Source: Betaproteobacteria bacterium HGW-Betaproteobacteria-3 (lineage in GTDB: Bacteria > Pseudomonadota > Gammaproteobacteria > Burkholderiales > Burkholderiaceae_C). Taken from it: a stretch of 64,000 nt of DNA. The stretch spans positions 248,001 to 312,000 of the forward strand of contig PHCI01000001.1 in assembly GCA_002842205.1 (NCBI GenBank). The letters are read 5' to 3'. Shown here in pieces: positions 1 to 9,217 of the stretch. The notes below the pieces were generated by a model. It made no database searches. It saw nothing but the letters and a program-made list of their open reading frames with translations, and was not told where the DNA came from. The position numbers and the translations under genes were made by a program. Position 1 is the stretch's first letter. The number at the start of each line of letters is the position of its first letter.

Positions 1-500
1 TCTCGTCGGCCAACAAGACCGGTTACTCCGTGCACACGCAGTACGCGCAGGGCCCGCTGTACGTGGGCTTTGGCGTGGCACGCTCGCCAGCCCGTCCGGC
101 GCCCGGCGGCGGCGACACGGACAGCAAAGTCTACGGCGCCAGCGCAACCTATGACTTGGGTGTGGCCAAGTTGTTTGCGGGTGCCGAACTGGACGACCGT
201 TACAACAAGAACAAGTACGCGGGCAACCTTGGTGTGAAGGCCCCGTTGGGCGCCGGTACCCTGATGGCCTGGTACGGTATCGACCAGAACGGCGGCGTGG
301 GCATCAACGACAAGCTCAAGTCGGCTCAGGTGGCTTACTCGTACGCGCTGTCCAAGCGCACCAATCTGTATGGTGCCCTGACGAACGACACCGTGCGTGG
401 CGCGGGAACCGGCAGCCCCACCGTGGTCAAGGCGTCGAACAACAACACCACCGTGCGTGACGGTACGTCTTACCAGGTCGGTATCAACCACAAGTTCTGA
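1..500 (+). CDS. Gram-negative porin, C-terminal part (5' truncated by window)
   Basis: Outer-membrane diffusion channel of the OmpC-like trimeric porin family common in Burkholderiales. Only the last 165 residues are visible; the reading frame enters at base 3, so the real start is upstream of the window. The segment shows alternating amphipathic strands with aromatic girdle residues, the AWYGIDQNGG segment, and a C-terminal Phe (ending NHKF), the signal used by the Bam machinery for barrel insertion. It closely resembles the C-terminus of the next gene (shared APLGAG, AWYG, DQNGG and LSKRT segments), so the two are tandem paralogs. A strong terminator follows. Family call is firm; pore selectivity cannot be read. 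Confidence 0.9.
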   Translation, partial: SSANKTGYSVHTQYAQGPLYVGFGVARSPARPAPGGGDTDSKVYGASATYDLGVAKLFAGAELDDRYNKNKYAGNLGVKAPLGAGTLMAWYGIDQNGGVGINDKLKSAQVAYSYALSKRTNLYGALTNDTVRGAGTGSPTVVKASNNNTTVRDGTSYQVGINHKF

Positions 501-542
501 TGACCCGCGGGTGCCTTCGGGTGCCTGCTCAGTGTCAGACTG

Positions 543-578
543 AAAAGCCCTTCAGATTGCGGTCTGAGGGGCTTTTTC
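543..578 (+). terminator. Rho-independent terminator of first porin
   Basis: Stem AAAAGCCC-TTCAGA pairing with TCTGA-GGGGCTTTT around a short loop, followed by a T-rich tract. It lies about 40 bases after the porin stop codon. The left arm (AAAGCCCTTCAGA) recurs in the terminator of the next porin. Confidence 0.88.
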
Positions 579-679
579 TTTGTGCCCACCCGGTTCGCGC
601 GTTTCAGTGCGGCTGTCGTTGTGCGGCAACAAAATGCAGCAGAAATGCACTCTGCTCCAGGACCTTCTTTGCGGATCGC

Positions 680-689
680 GGGGGGGGGG
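680..689. repeat. Homopolymeric G10 tract upstream of porin
   Basis: Ten consecutive G residues upstream of the second porin. Homopolymers of this length are prone to slippage during replication and, in some pathogens' porin promoters, change the spacing of promoter elements. Whether this tract varies or matters here is inference. Confidence 0.75.
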
Positions 690-819
690 CTCTGTTGCAA
701 TCGCATTGGTCTACCCCACAAAGAGATGGCACGGGCTGCGATCAGCAAGCGCGCGGCATCCCGTCGTGCTATTCCTGAAACCCGCCTTTTTCCCATCCAT
801 CATTTTTGAGACATTCACC

Positions 820-1899
820 ATGACCCTAAAAAAATCCCTCGTCACCTTGGCCGTGCTGGCTTCCTGCGGCGCTGCGATGGCGCAATCGTCCGTCGCGATG
901 TTTGGCCTTCTGGACGTGGGCATTGAAAAAATCCCGGGCGCATCCGCGCGCGTTTCCACGGGGCGCGGCACGTTCAGCAGTTTCGGCTTCCGCGGGACGG
1001 AAGACCTTGGGGGCGGTTTGCAGGCCAGCTTCCTGATTGACACTGGCCTCAGCACCGACAAGGCCGGCTTCAGCACCCAAAGTGGCCTGGCCTCTATTGG
1101 CAATCGTGCCACCTGGCTGTCGATGGGCAGCAAAGACTTGGGAAAATTCAGTCTGGGGCGTGGTTATGCCGGTGCGTACTTCACCCTCCGGCGCAGCGAT
1201 CCGACAGGCCGCGCTTTCGGCCAAGGCACCAGCGGCGCAATGTCGCTGTACTCCAACAACATTCAATTGCGTTTTGACAACCTCATCCGCTACGAAACGC
1301 CCAACTGGAACGGTTTCAGCGCCGATCTGGCCCTCGGTCTGCAAGGCGATGCGCAGTCGGACACTGCGCGTCCGTTGGTGGACGCAGGTACCGTCACGGG
1401 TTCTGCGGTTCGGAACATCTCGACGGCCAACAAGCCCGGCTACACGCTGGGCACCCAGTACGCCAATGGTCCGGTATTTGTCGGCGTGACGGTGCTGCGG
1501 ACCCCCGGTGTGGCCGGATTTGGCGGCGCGGCGTCGAGCAACAGCAAGAACACCTGGACGCTCGGGGCGTCCTACGACTTGCGTGTCGTCAAGCTCTTTG
1601 CCGGGTTTGAAAGCGACCGCCGGTACAGCAGCAACCGGTCGGCCGGCCACATCGGCGTCAGTGCACCGCTGGGCGCAGGCAAGATCATGGCGTGGTATGG
1701 GCAGGACCAGAACGGTGGTACGACGCTGAACGACAAAGTCAAGTCGGGCTCGGTGGCCTATACCTACAACCTGTCCAAGCGCACGGACGTTTACGCGGCA
1801 GTGATCGAGGACAGCGTGGGTGGCGCAGGCGTGACGGCCAACAACTCCCGGTTCCGTGACGGCACCACCACCCAGGTCGGTATCCGCCACCGGTTCTGA
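820..1899 (+). CDS. Gram-negative porin (OmpC-like), complete
   Basis: Complete 359-residue outer-membrane porin. The start at 820 is chosen because it opens directly on a signal peptide: basic MTLKK, a hydrophobic stretch, and an AMA cleavage site near residue 23. The longer upstream frame lacks these features. The mature protein has repeated amphipathic beta-strands and a C-terminal Phe (RHRF). GLLDVGIEK near the N-terminus and FGFRGTEDLGGG are typical of the Burkholderiales porin family. It is a paralog of the truncated gene before it. It is probably transcribed on its own, between two terminators. Substrate preference is unknown. Confidence 0.93.
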   Translation: MTLKKSLVTLAVLASCGAAMAQSSVAMFGLLDVGIEKIPGASARVSTGRGTFSSFGFRGTEDLGGGLQASFLIDTGLSTDKAGFSTQSGLASIGNRATWLSMGSKDLGKFSLGRGYAGAYFTLRRSDPTGRAFGQGTSGAMSLYSNNIQLRFDNLIRYETPNWNGFSADLALGLQGDAQSDTARPLVDAGTVTGSAVRNISTANKPGYTLGTQYANGPVFVGVTVLRTPGVAGFGGAASSNSKNTWTLGASYDLRVVKLFAGFESDRRYSSNRSAGHIGVSAPLGAGKIMAWYGQDQNGGTTLNDKVKSGSVAYTYNLSKRTDVYAAVIEDSVGGAGVTANNSRFRDGTTTQVGIRHRF

Positions 1900-1939
1900 T
1901 GCCCAGGGGCTGTTTCGAGCCCCGCGCGAGGATGGCCCC

Positions 1940-1972
1940 AAAGCCCTTCAGACTCAGGTCCGGAGGGCTTTT
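1940..1972 (+). terminator. Rho-independent terminator of second porin
   Basis: Stem AAAGCCCT-TC-AGAC pairing with GTC-CGG-AGGGCTTT, ending in a short T run, about 40 bases after the porin stop. The left arm matches the terminator of the upstream porin, which suggests the duplication included the 3' end. Confidence 0.85.
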
Positions 1973-2121
1973 GCGTGGGTACCCGGCAAAGGGCACCTGC
2001 TTGTTGGCGGATAGGCGCCGCGCAATGCCCCGCTGCTCCCGCGAACCCCCCGGTCGCGAAAACCCCCGTGTCGGCACGCCGCTTGCTCTGATAGCATCGT
2101 TGCTCCCCTCTGCACTGCCTG

Positions 2122-3102
2122 ATGTTCGCCTTTGTTCTGCGCCGCCTGTTCCAGGCCGTGATCGTGATGGTCGCGGTGGCGTTCATCGCGTTCATGCTGT
2201 TCCAGTATGTGGGCGACCCGGTGGTGTTTTTGCTGGGGCAAGACGCCACGCCGGACCAGATTCGCACCTTGCGTGCCGATCTGGGGCTGGACCAACCCTT
2301 TTTCGTGCAGTTCTGGCACTTTCTGGTGAATGCCGCGCAGGGCGAATTCGGGTTGAGCCTGCGCCAGGGCGCCAAGGTGTCGCGGCTGCTGTCCGAGCGC
2401 TTCCCGGCCACGCTGGAGCTGGCGGTGGTGGCCGCGGTGATGGCGCTGGTGATCGGCGTGCCCATGGGGGTTTACGCCGCCCTGCGCCGGGGCAGCTTCA
2501 TGAGCCAGCTGTTCATGACCCTGTCGCTGCTCGGGGTGTCGCTGCCCACGTTTTTGATCGGCATCCTGCTGATTTTGTTTTTCTCGGTGGGCCTGGGCTG
2601 GTTCCCGAGCTTCGGCCGGGGGGATGTGGTGGCGCTGGGCTGGTGGAGCAGCGGGCTGCTCACGGCGGACGGCTGGCACCACATCGTGCTGCCGGCCGTG
2701 ACGCTGGCGGTGTTCCAGCTCACGCTCATCATGCGGCTGGTGCGGGCCGAGATGCTGGAGGTGCTGCGCACCGACTACATCAAGTTCGCGCGGGCCCGCG
2801 GCCTGTCTGACCGGGCCATCCATTTCGGCCATGCCCTCAAGAACACACTGGTGCCGGTGATGACCATCACCGGCTTGCAGCTGGGCGGGCTGATCGCCTT
2901 TGCCATCATCACCGAAACCGTGTTCCAGTGGCCGGGCATGGGCCTGCTGTTCATCCAGGCCGTGACCTTTGCCGACATCCCCGTGATGGCCGCCTACCTG
3001 TGCCTGATTGCGCTGATCTTCGTGGTCATCAACCTGGTGGTCGATCTGCTCTATTTTGTGGTGGACCCGCGCCTGCGCGTGGGCTCCGCAGGAGGTCATT
3101 GA
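2122..3102 (+). CDS. Peptide ABC transporter permease, DppB/OppB type
   Basis: Inner-membrane permease of 326 residues for a dipeptide/oligopeptide (PepT family) importer. It has an N-terminal membrane anchor (residues about 5-28), a periplasmic loop, and five further membrane segments. The cytoplasmic EAA-like coupling loop (around residues 207-235, DYIKFARARGLSDRAI) contacts the ATPase. Length and N-terminus (FVLRRLFQAV) fit DppB homologs. It opens a co-directional six-gene operon, and its stop overlaps the start of the M20 hydrolase (TGATG). The ligand is not evident; peptides are inferred from family and the hydrolase neighbour. Confidence 0.92.
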   Translation: MFAFVLRRLFQAVIVMVAVAFIAFMLFQYVGDPVVFLLGQDATPDQIRTLRADLGLDQPFFVQFWHFLVNAAQGEFGLSLRQGAKVSRLLSERFPATLELAVVAAVMALVIGVPMGVYAALRRGSFMSQLFMTLSLLGVSLPTFLIGILLILFFSVGLGWFPSFGRGDVVALGWWSSGLLTADGWHHIVLPAVTLAVFQLTLIMRLVRAEMLEVLRTDYIKFARARGLSDRAIHFGHALKNTLVPVMTITGLQLGGLIAFAIITETVFQWPGMGLLFIQAVTFADIPVMAAYLCLIALIFVVINLVVDLLYFVVDPRLRVGSAGGH

Positions 3103-4325
3103 TGCTGGCACCCCGCCTCAAGGCCAATGGCCGGGCGTTTGCGCAGATTGCGCAGTTTCACCCCGAACTCATCGCGTTCCGGCGCGACCTGCACGCCCAT
3201 CCTGAACTGGGCTTTGAAGAGGTGTACACCAGCGGGCGCGTGGTGGCGGCGCTCAAGCTGTGCGGCGTGGACGAAGTCCACACGGGCATCGGCAAGACCG
3301 GCGTGGTGGCGGTGGTCAAGGGGCGGCGCACCACCAGCGGCAGGATGATCGGGCTGCGCGCCGACATGGACGCGCTGCCCATCACCGAGCTGAATGACTT
3401 CGCCTGGAAATCGGCCCGCACGGGCCTGATGCACGGCTGCGGCCACGACGGGCACACCACCATGCTGCTGGGCGCCGCCCGGTACCTGGCGGCCTCGCGC
3501 GAATTTGACGGCACCGCCGTGCTGATCTTCCAGCCTGGCGAAGAAGGCTACGCGGGGGCCAAGGCCATGATGGAAGACGGCCTGTTCGAGCGCTTTCCGG
3601 TGCAGGCGGTGTACGGCATGCACAACTGGCCGGCCATGCGGCCCGGCACCATTGGCGTGAACCCCGGGCCGATGATGGCGGCGGCCGACCGCATCACCAT
3701 CGAGATCACCGGCAAGGGCGGCCATGGCGCCCACGCCTACCTGACCATCGACCCGGTGCTGGTGGCCGGGCACATCATCACGGCGGTGCAAAGCATCGTG
3801 TCGCGCAATGTCAAGCCGCTGGACAGCGCCGTGATCAGCCTCGGGGCCATGCACGCGGGCGACATGGGGGCCTTCAGCGTCATCCCCGGCAAGGCGGTGC
3901 TGGTGGGCACGGTGCGCACCTTCAGCCCGCAGGTGCAGGACATGATCGAGCAGCGCCTGCACGAACTGTGCAGTGCCGTGGCGCTGGGCTTTGGTGCGTC
4001 GGCCACAGTGCACTACGAGCGGGTGTACCCGGCCACCATCAACACCGCCGACGAGGCTGGTTTTGCGGCCGACGTGGCCGAGTCCCTGGTGGGGCCCGAC
4101 CACGTGGTGCGCGACCTCGATCCCAGCATGGGCGCCGAGGATTTCGCCTTCATGCTGCAGTCCAAACCCGGGGCTTACCTGCGCATCGGGCAAGGCGGCG
4201 AGGGCAGCTGCTTCCTGCACAATACCCGTTACGATTTCAACGACGACATTTTGCCGCTGGGCGCTGCGCTGCACGCGGGCCTGGCCGAACAGGCGATGCC
4301 GCTGGCCGCTGACGTGGCCCCCTGA
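3102..4325 (+). CDS. M20-family amidohydrolase (hippurate hydrolase-like)
   Basis: Cytosolic metal-dependent amidohydrolase of 407 residues, M20D subfamily (amino-acid N-acyl hydrolases, hippurate hydrolase, IAA-amino-acid hydrolase). Motifs visible: HAHPELG at 31-37, RADMDALP near 86-93, metal-binding HGCGHDGH at 111-118, and the catalytic Glu pair GEE at 146-148. Start 3102 is preceded by AGGAGG and overlaps the permease stop. It sits inside a peptide-importer operon, so it probably hydrolyses an imported N-acyl amino acid or peptide. The exact substrate cannot be inferred. Confidence 0.9.
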   Translation: MLAPRLKANGRAFAQIAQFHPELIAFRRDLHAHPELGFEEVYTSGRVVAALKLCGVDEVHTGIGKTGVVAVVKGRRTTSGRMIGLRADMDALPITELNDFAWKSARTGLMHGCGHDGHTTMLLGAARYLAASREFDGTAVLIFQPGEEGYAGAKAMMEDGLFERFPVQAVYGMHNWPAMRPGTIGVNPGPMMAAADRITIEITGKGGHGAHAYLTIDPVLVAGHIITAVQSIVSRNVKPLDSAVISLGAMHAGDMGAFSVIPGKAVLVGTVRTFSPQVQDMIEQRLHELCSAVALGFGASATVHYERVYPATINTADEAGFAADVAESLVGPDHVVRDLDPSMGAEDFAFMLQSKPGAYLRIGQGGEGSCFLHNTRYDFNDDILPLGAALHAGLAEQAMPLAADVAP

Positions 4326-4357
4326 ATTCTTGATTTCCCCCCACAGGAGTAGACGCC

Positions 4358-5935
4358 ATGAAAATGAAAAACCACATCCTTGCCATTGCCGCCGCCGTCG
4401 TGTGCGCCGCCAGCTTTTCGGCCGGCGCGCAGACCATCCGCATTGCCAACCAGGGCGACGCGCTGTCCATGGACCCGCACTCGCTCAACGAGTCGCTCCA
4501 GCTCAGCGTGACCAGCAACGTGTACGAAGGTCTGGTCGGGCGCAACAAGGACCTGAGCCTGGCGCCGGCACTGGCCACGTCGTGGAAGCAGACGTCGCCC
4601 ACCGTGTGGCGCTTCGAGCTGCGCAAGGGCGTGCAGTTTCACGACGGCACACCGTTCACGGCCGACGACGTGGTGTTTTCGTTTGCGCGAACCCAGGCCG
4701 ACGGCTCCGACATGAAGAGCTACACCAACGATTTCAAGGAAGTCCGCAAGGTCAACGACCATGTGGTCGAAATCGAAACCAAGAACCCGTTCCCGATTGT
4801 TCCGGACGTGATCTCCCTCGTGTTCATCATGAGCAAGAAGTGGTGCGAAACCAACCAGGCAACCCGCCCGGTGGACCGCCGCAAGGGCATCGAGAACGCC
4901 GCGTCGTTCCGCGCCAACGGCACCGGTCCGTACCGGCTGCGCGAGCGCCAGCCCAATGTGCGCACCACGTTCACGCGCAATGGCAATTACTGGGGCAAGA
5001 TCGAAGGCAACGCCTCCGAGGTGATCTTCACGCCCATCGGCAGCGCCGCCACGCGCGTGGCCGCACTGCTTTCGGGCGAGGTCGATGTGATGGAGCCGGT
5101 GCCCGTGCAGGACGTGGCCCGTGTCAATGCGTCGGCCAACACCCGCGCCGTGACCGGCCCCGAGCTGCGCACCATCTTCCTGGGCATGGACCAGAAGCGT
5201 GACGAACTGCTGTACTCCAACGTCAAGGGCAAGAACCCGTTCAAGGACAAGCGCGTGCGCCAGGCCTTCTACCAGGCGATCGACATCGACGGCATCCAGA
5301 AGACCGTGATGCGCGGTGCTTCCAGCCCCACGGCGCTCATGGTCGGCCCCGGCATCAACGGTTTTTCCCAGGCCCAGAACAAGCGCCTGCCCTACGACGT
5401 GGAAGCCGCCAAAAAGCTGCTGGCCGACGCGGGCTACCCCAGCGGCTTCGAGGTGGCCATGAACTGCCCGAACGACCGCTACGTCAACGACGCGCAAATC
5501 TGCCAGGCGGTGGCGGCCAACCTGTCGCGCATCAACGTCAAGATCAACCTGCAGGCCGAAACCAAGGGCACCTATTTCCCCAAGATCCTGCGCCGCGACA
5601 CCAGCTTTTACCTGCTGGGCTGGACGCCCAGCACCTACGACGCGCACAACGCCCTCAATGCGCTGATGCGCTGCGTGGACGACAAGGGCGCCGGCCAGTT
5701 CAACCTGGGCAGCTACTGCAACCCCAAGGTGGACGAACTGATCCTGAAAATCCAGTCCGAAACCGACAAACCCAAGCGCGACGCCATGATCAAGGAGGCC
5801 TTTGATCTGCACGCCGCCGACATTGGCCACCTGCCGCTGCACCAGCAGGCGCTGGCCTGGGGCGTGAGCAAGAAGGTGAAGCTGGTGCAGATGGCCGACA
5901 ACTCCATGCCCTTCAAGTGGATGAGCATCCAGTAA
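4358..5935 (+). CDS. Peptide ABC transporter substrate-binding protein (family 5)
   Basis: Periplasmic solute-binding protein of 525 residues, SBP_bac_5 family (DppA/OppA-like). A clear signal peptide (MKMKN, hydrophobic core, cleavage after SAGA near residue 24) precedes the mature domain. MDPHSLNES and the ELRKGVQFHDGTPFTADD segment are typical of this family. An AGGAG ribosome-binding site lies 7 bases before the ATG. It is gene three of the importer operon, following the hydrolase by 32 bases. Ligand is unproven; dipeptides or small peptides are likely. Confidence 0.93.
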   Translation: MKMKNHILAIAAAVVCAASFSAGAQTIRIANQGDALSMDPHSLNESLQLSVTSNVYEGLVGRNKDLSLAPALATSWKQTSPTVWRFELRKGVQFHDGTPFTADDVVFSFARTQADGSDMKSYTNDFKEVRKVNDHVVEIETKNPFPIVPDVISLVFIMSKKWCETNQATRPVDRRKGIENAASFRANGTGPYRLRERQPNVRTTFTRNGNYWGKIEGNASEVIFTPIGSAATRVAALLSGEVDVMEPVPVQDVARVNASANTRAVTGPELRTIFLGMDQKRDELLYSNVKGKNPFKDKRVRQAFYQAIDIDGIQKTVMRGASSPTALMVGPGINGFSQAQNKRLPYDVEAAKKLLADAGYPSGFEVAMNCPNDRYVNDAQICQAVAANLSRINVKINLQAETKGTYFPKILRRDTSFYLLGWTPSTYDAHNALNALMRCVDDKGAGQFNLGSYCNPKVDELILKIQSETDKPKRDAMIKEAFDLHAADIGHLPLHQQALAWGVSKKVKLVQMADNSMPFKWMSIQ

Positions 5936-6004
5936 CACCGGGCCTGCACGTGCCGCCGTGTCGCCCGTGGGGGTGGCACGGCCGGCGCGGCTTTGTCGAA
6001 CGCC

Positions 6005-6916
6005 ATGAACCTTCCTCTTGCCCGCTGGCTCGACAGCGATGTGGGCCACAGTTTTCGCAGCTCGCCCGTGGCCATGGGTGCGGCGCTGATCGCGTTTGTC
6101 TGCATTTTTTGCGCCGTGTTCGCCAACTGGGTGGCGCCGCACAACCCGTTTGACCTGAGCACGCTGGAATTGTCGGACGCGCGGCTGCCGCCCGCCTGGC
6201 TGGAAGGCGGCACGCGCAAGTTTCTGCTGGGCACCGACGACCAGGGCCGCGACATTCTCTCGGCCCTGATGTTCGGCGCACGCATTTCGCTGGTGGTGGG
6301 GCTGGCGTCGGTGGCGCTGTCGGTGGTGGTCGGCGTGGCACTGGGCCTGCTGGCGGGCTTTCGTGGCGGCTGGGTCGATTCGCTGCTGATGCGGCTGTGC
6401 GACGTGATGCTGTCGTTCCCCGCCATTCTGGTGGCGCTGCTGATTGCCGGGGTGGGCCGGGCGCTGTTTCCCAACGCCCATGCGTCATTGGCGTTGGGCG
6501 TGTTGATTCTGTCGATCTCGCTCACGGGCTGGGTGCAGTACGCGCGCACCGTGCGGGGCTCCACCCTGGTCGAGCGCAACAAGGAATACGTGCAGGCGGC
6601 CCGCGTCACCGGGGTGTCGTCGCTGCGCATCATGCGTCGCCATGTGCTGCCCAATGTGATGGGGCCGGTGATGGTGCTGGCCACCATCCAGGTGGCCACG
6701 GCCATCATCACCGAGGCCACGCTGTCGTTTCTGGGTGTGGGCGCGCCGCCCACCTCGCCCTCGCTGGGCACGCTGATCCGCGTGGGCAACGACTACCTGT
6801 TCTCGGGCGAATGGTGGATCACCATCTTCCCCGGCGTGATGCTGGTGCTGATCGCGCTGTCGGTCAACCTGCTGGGCGACTGGCTGCGCGACGCGCTCAA
6901 CCCCAAGCTCCGATGA
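6005..6916 (+). CDS. Peptide ABC transporter permease, DppC/OppC type
   Basis: Second inner-membrane permease of the importer, 303 residues from ATG 6005. A TTG at 5993 in the same frame would add four residues; neither start has a strong ribosome-binding site, and the ATG is preferred. The protein has the OppC_N membrane anchor (about 20-45), the conserved LGTDDQGRDILS motif near residue 74, and a coupling loop (NKEYVQAARVTGVSSLRIM). It pairs with the DppB-type permease at 2122 to form the channel. Confidence 0.92.
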   Translation: MNLPLARWLDSDVGHSFRSSPVAMGAALIAFVCIFCAVFANWVAPHNPFDLSTLELSDARLPPAWLEGGTRKFLLGTDDQGRDILSALMFGARISLVVGLASVALSVVVGVALGLLAGFRGGWVDSLLMRLCDVMLSFPAILVALLIAGVGRALFPNAHASLALGVLILSISLTGWVQYARTVRGSTLVERNKEYVQAARVTGVSSLRIMRRHVLPNVMGPVMVLATIQVATAIITEATLSFLGVGAPPTSPSLGTLIRVGNDYLFSGEWWITIFPGVMLVLIALSVNLLGDWLRDALNPKLR

Positions 6917-6969
6917 GCGATTGCACGACCCATTTCCAAGCGGCCACCGTGGAACCGGCTTCGCCGGGC

Positions 6970-7024
6970 CGCGGGTGGCGCCCCCTTGAGGGGAAGGTGG
7001 CCGAAGGTCGCTTCGGGGGAGAGT
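6970..7024. repeat. CR5: short GC-rich double-hairpin element
   Basis: A compact intergenic element with two perfect hairpins: CCCC-TTGA-GGGG at 6982-6993 and CCGAAG-GTCG-CTTCGG at 7001-7016. The outer CCCCC and final GGGGG can also pair. It ends in GGGGGAGAG, which doubles as the ribosome-binding site of the next gene. Only one copy lies in this window; from memory, similar sequences recur between genes in Comamonadaceae, but I cannot confirm that here. Confidence 0.6.
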
Positions 7025-7025
7025 G

Positions 7026-8033
7026 ATGCACTTATTGCAAGTCAAAAACCTCGTCGTGGAATTCCCCCACCGCCGCGGCACGCTGCGCGCGATCGACGAC
7101 ATTTCGTTCGACATTGCGCCGGGCGAGATTCTGGGCGTGGTGGGCGAGTCGGGCGCGGGCAAGTCGCTCACGGGCGCGGCCATCATCGGCCTGCTGGAGC
7201 CGCCGGGCCGGGTGGCCGGCGGGCAAATCCTGTTGGCGGGCCAGCGCATTGACAACCTGCCCTACGCGCAGATGCGCCACATCCGCGGCCGCCAGATTGG
7301 CGCCATTTTCCAGGACCCGCTGACCTCGCTGAACCCGCTCTACACCGTGGGCGACCAGCTGGTGGAGACGATCCGCGCGCACTTGCCGGTCAGCGCTGAC
7401 GAAGCCCGCCAGCGCGCCATCGGTTTGCTGCAGGACACCGGCATTCCCGCGGCGGCGCAGCGCATCGGCCACTACCCGCACCAGTTCTCGGGGGGCATGC
7501 GCCAGCGGGTGGTGATCGCGCTGGCGCTGGCCGCCGAGCCCAAGCTGATCGTCGCCGACGAGCCCACCACCGCGCTCGACGTCTCCATCCAGGCGCAGAT
7601 CATCACGCTGCTCAAAAGCATCTGCAAGGAGCGCGGCGCCGCCGTGATGCTGATCACCCACGACATGGGCGTGATCGCCGAAACCTGCGACCGCGTGGCC
7701 GTGCTGTACGCCGGCCGCATCGCCGAGATCGGCCCCGTGCACGAGGTCATTCACCACCCGGCGCACCCCTACACTGCGGGCCTCATGGCGGCCATCCCCG
7801 ACATGACGCTGGAGCGCGAGCGCCTGAACCAGATCGACGGCGCCATGCCGCGCCTCAACGCCATTCCGGCAGGCTGCGCGTTCAACCCGCGCTGCCCCAA
7901 CGTGCATGACCGCTGCAAGGTTGATCGCCCCGACCTGATGGACGCCGGTGCGACGCGTGCGGCGTGTTGGCTCGTGAATGATGCCCGTGCACAGGCCGCG
8001 CAGACGTCGGCCCCTGTGGGAGGCGCTGCCTGA
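7026..8033 (+). CDS. Peptide ABC transporter ATPase, DppD/OppD type
   Basis: Cytosolic ATPase of 335 residues that powers the importer. Walker A GESGAGKS at 40-47, ABC signature FSGGMRQR near residue 157, Walker [13 protein letters not shown], and a C-terminal oligopeptide-transporter domain with a Cys-rich segment ([15 protein letters not shown]) that in this family can bind an iron-sulfur cluster. ATG 7026 is preferred over GTG 7023; GGGGGAGAG precedes it. Its stop overlaps the next start (TGATG), so translation of the two ATPases is probably coupled. Confidence 0.94.
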   Translation: MHLLQVKNLVVEFPHRRGTLRAIDDISFDIAPGEILGVVGESGAGKSLTGAAIIGLLEPPGRVAGGQILLAGQRIDNLPYAQMRHIRGRQIGAIFQDPLTSLNPLYTVGDQLVETIRAHLPVSADEARQRAIGLLQDTGIPAAAQRIGHYPHQFSGGMRQRVVIALALAAEPKLIVADEPTTALDVSIQAQIITLLKSICKERGAAVMLITHDMGVIAETCDRVAVLYAGRIAEIGPVHEVIHHPAHPYTAGLMAAIPDMTLERERLNQIDGAMPRLNAIPAGCAFNPRCPNVHDRCKVDRPDLMDAGATRAACWLVNDARAQAAQTSAPVGGAA

Positions 8034-9076
8034 TGGCTTCGACCCCTTCGACGGCGCCACTGGTCCAGGCCCGCGACCTGGCCAAGAACTTTGACGTGTC
8101 GGCGCCCTGGCTCAACCGCGTGCTCGAAGGCAAGCCGCGCGTGCTGCTGCACGCGGTGGACGGCGTGAGTTTCGAGATCGAACGCGGCGAAACGCTGGCC
8201 CTGGTGGGCGAATCCGGTTGCGGCAAGAGCACCGTGGCCCGGCTGCTGGTCGGGCTGTACACCCCCACGCGCGGCGGCCTGACGTTTGACGGCCAGGACG
8301 CCCACGCCGCCTACAAAACCGCCGCGGGCCGGGCGCTGCGCCGGCGCATCCAGATGATCTTCCAGGACCCGTACGCCAGCCTGAACCCGCGCTGGACGGT
8401 GGAGCACATCGTGGGCGAGCCGCTGCTCGAGCACGGCATCCCCGACGGGCAGGGCGCCACGCAATGGCCGGTGCGCGACGCGGCCGCACTCCAGGCGCGC
8501 GTGGGCGAACTGCTGCAATCCGTGGGCCTGTCGCCGCTGGACATGGCCAAGTACCCGCACCAGTTTTCCGGCGGGCAGCGCCAGCGCATTTCGATTGCGC
8601 GGGCGCTGGCCACCGAACCCGAGTTTCTGGTGTGCGACGAACCCACCTCGGCGCTGGACGTGAGCGTGCAGGCGCAGGTGCTCAACATCATGAAAGACCT
8701 GCAGCGCGCGCGCGGCCTGACCTACCTGTTCATCTCGCACAACCTCGCGGTGGTTCGCCACGTGAGCGACCGCGTGGGCGTGATGTACCTCGGGCGCATC
8801 GTCGAACTGGCCGACAAGGCCACGCTGTTCGCGAGCCCGCGCCACCCCTACACGCGCATGCTGCTCGACGCCATCCCCAAGATGCACGACACCGGCCGCG
8901 CGCGCACGCCGGTGCAGGGCGAGGTGCCCAACCCGCTGAACCCGCCCACGGGCTGCAGCTTCCACCCGCGCTGCCCGCACGTGAACGACCGCTGCCGCGC
9001 CGAGCGGCCGCAACTGCTGGACCTGCGCGGCGTGAAGATCGCCTGCCATGCGGTGGAAGAAGACCGCATCGCGTGA
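8033..9076 (+). CDS. Peptide ABC transporter ATPase, DppF/OppF type
   Basis: Second ATPase of the importer, 347 residues. Walker [10 protein letters not shown] near 62-70, signature FSGGQRQRI, Walker [14 protein letters not shown], and the C-terminal Cys-rich oligopeptide domain ([15 protein letters not shown]). It heterodimerises with the DppD-type ATPase according to the family model. It is the last gene of the operon; a CR1 repeat copy follows within about 20 bases and no clear terminator is seen. Confidence 0.94.
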   Translation: MASTPSTAPLVQARDLAKNFDVSAPWLNRVLEGKPRVLLHAVDGVSFEIERGETLALVGESGCGKSTVARLLVGLYTPTRGGLTFDGQDAHAAYKTAAGRALRRRIQMIFQDPYASLNPRWTVEHIVGEPLLEHGIPDGQGATQWPVRDAAALQARVGELLQSVGLSPLDMAKYPHQFSGGQRQRISIARALATEPEFLVCDEPTSALDVSVQAQVLNIMKDLQRARGLTYLFISHNLAVVRHVSDRVGVMYLGRIVELADKATLFASPRHPYTRMLLDAIPKMHDTGRARTPVQGEVPNPLNPPTGCSFHPRCPHVNDRCRAERPQLLDLRGVKIACHAVEEDRIA

Positions 9077-9094
9077 GGCGGTTACTATCCTGTC

Positions 9095-9143
9095 AATAGC
9101 AAACTATTGACTATTGACGGGGGCTAAGTGCCAATTTGATTGG
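9095..9143 (-). repeat. CR1 repeat, copy 1 (reverse orientation)
   Basis: AT-rich element containing ATAGCAAACTATTGAC and TTGACGGGGGCTAAG, the reverse complement of the CR1 core (AGCCCCCGTCAA ... AGTTTGCTAT) seen in seven other places. It fills much of the 141-base spacer between the converging dpp operon and zwf. Confidence 0.8.
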
Positions 9144-9217
9144 TAAAACGAGTTGCCGTGCACATGGGCCGTCAGGCCGCTGCGCTGGGCCGCTGCGGGT
9201 GGCGCGGCCCCGCCCGC

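Larger units (their letters stand above)
501..819. other. Intergenic region between tandem porins
   Basis: A 319-base spacer without a credible gene. It begins with the terminator of the upstream porin and contains a run of ten G residues at 680-689, about 130 bases before the next porin start. A TTGCGG hexamer at 669-674 lies just before the G run, but no convincing -10 box at normal spacing follows, so promoter placement is uncertain. Small open frames here have no recognisable similarity and no ribosome-binding site. Confidence 0.6.

Noticed and set aside
4229-6481. Long minus-strand open frame of 750 codons
   Set aside because: Antisense to the binding protein and permease genes; composition is typical of a GC-rich shadow frame (His, Gln, Arg, Ala-rich), with no family motif.
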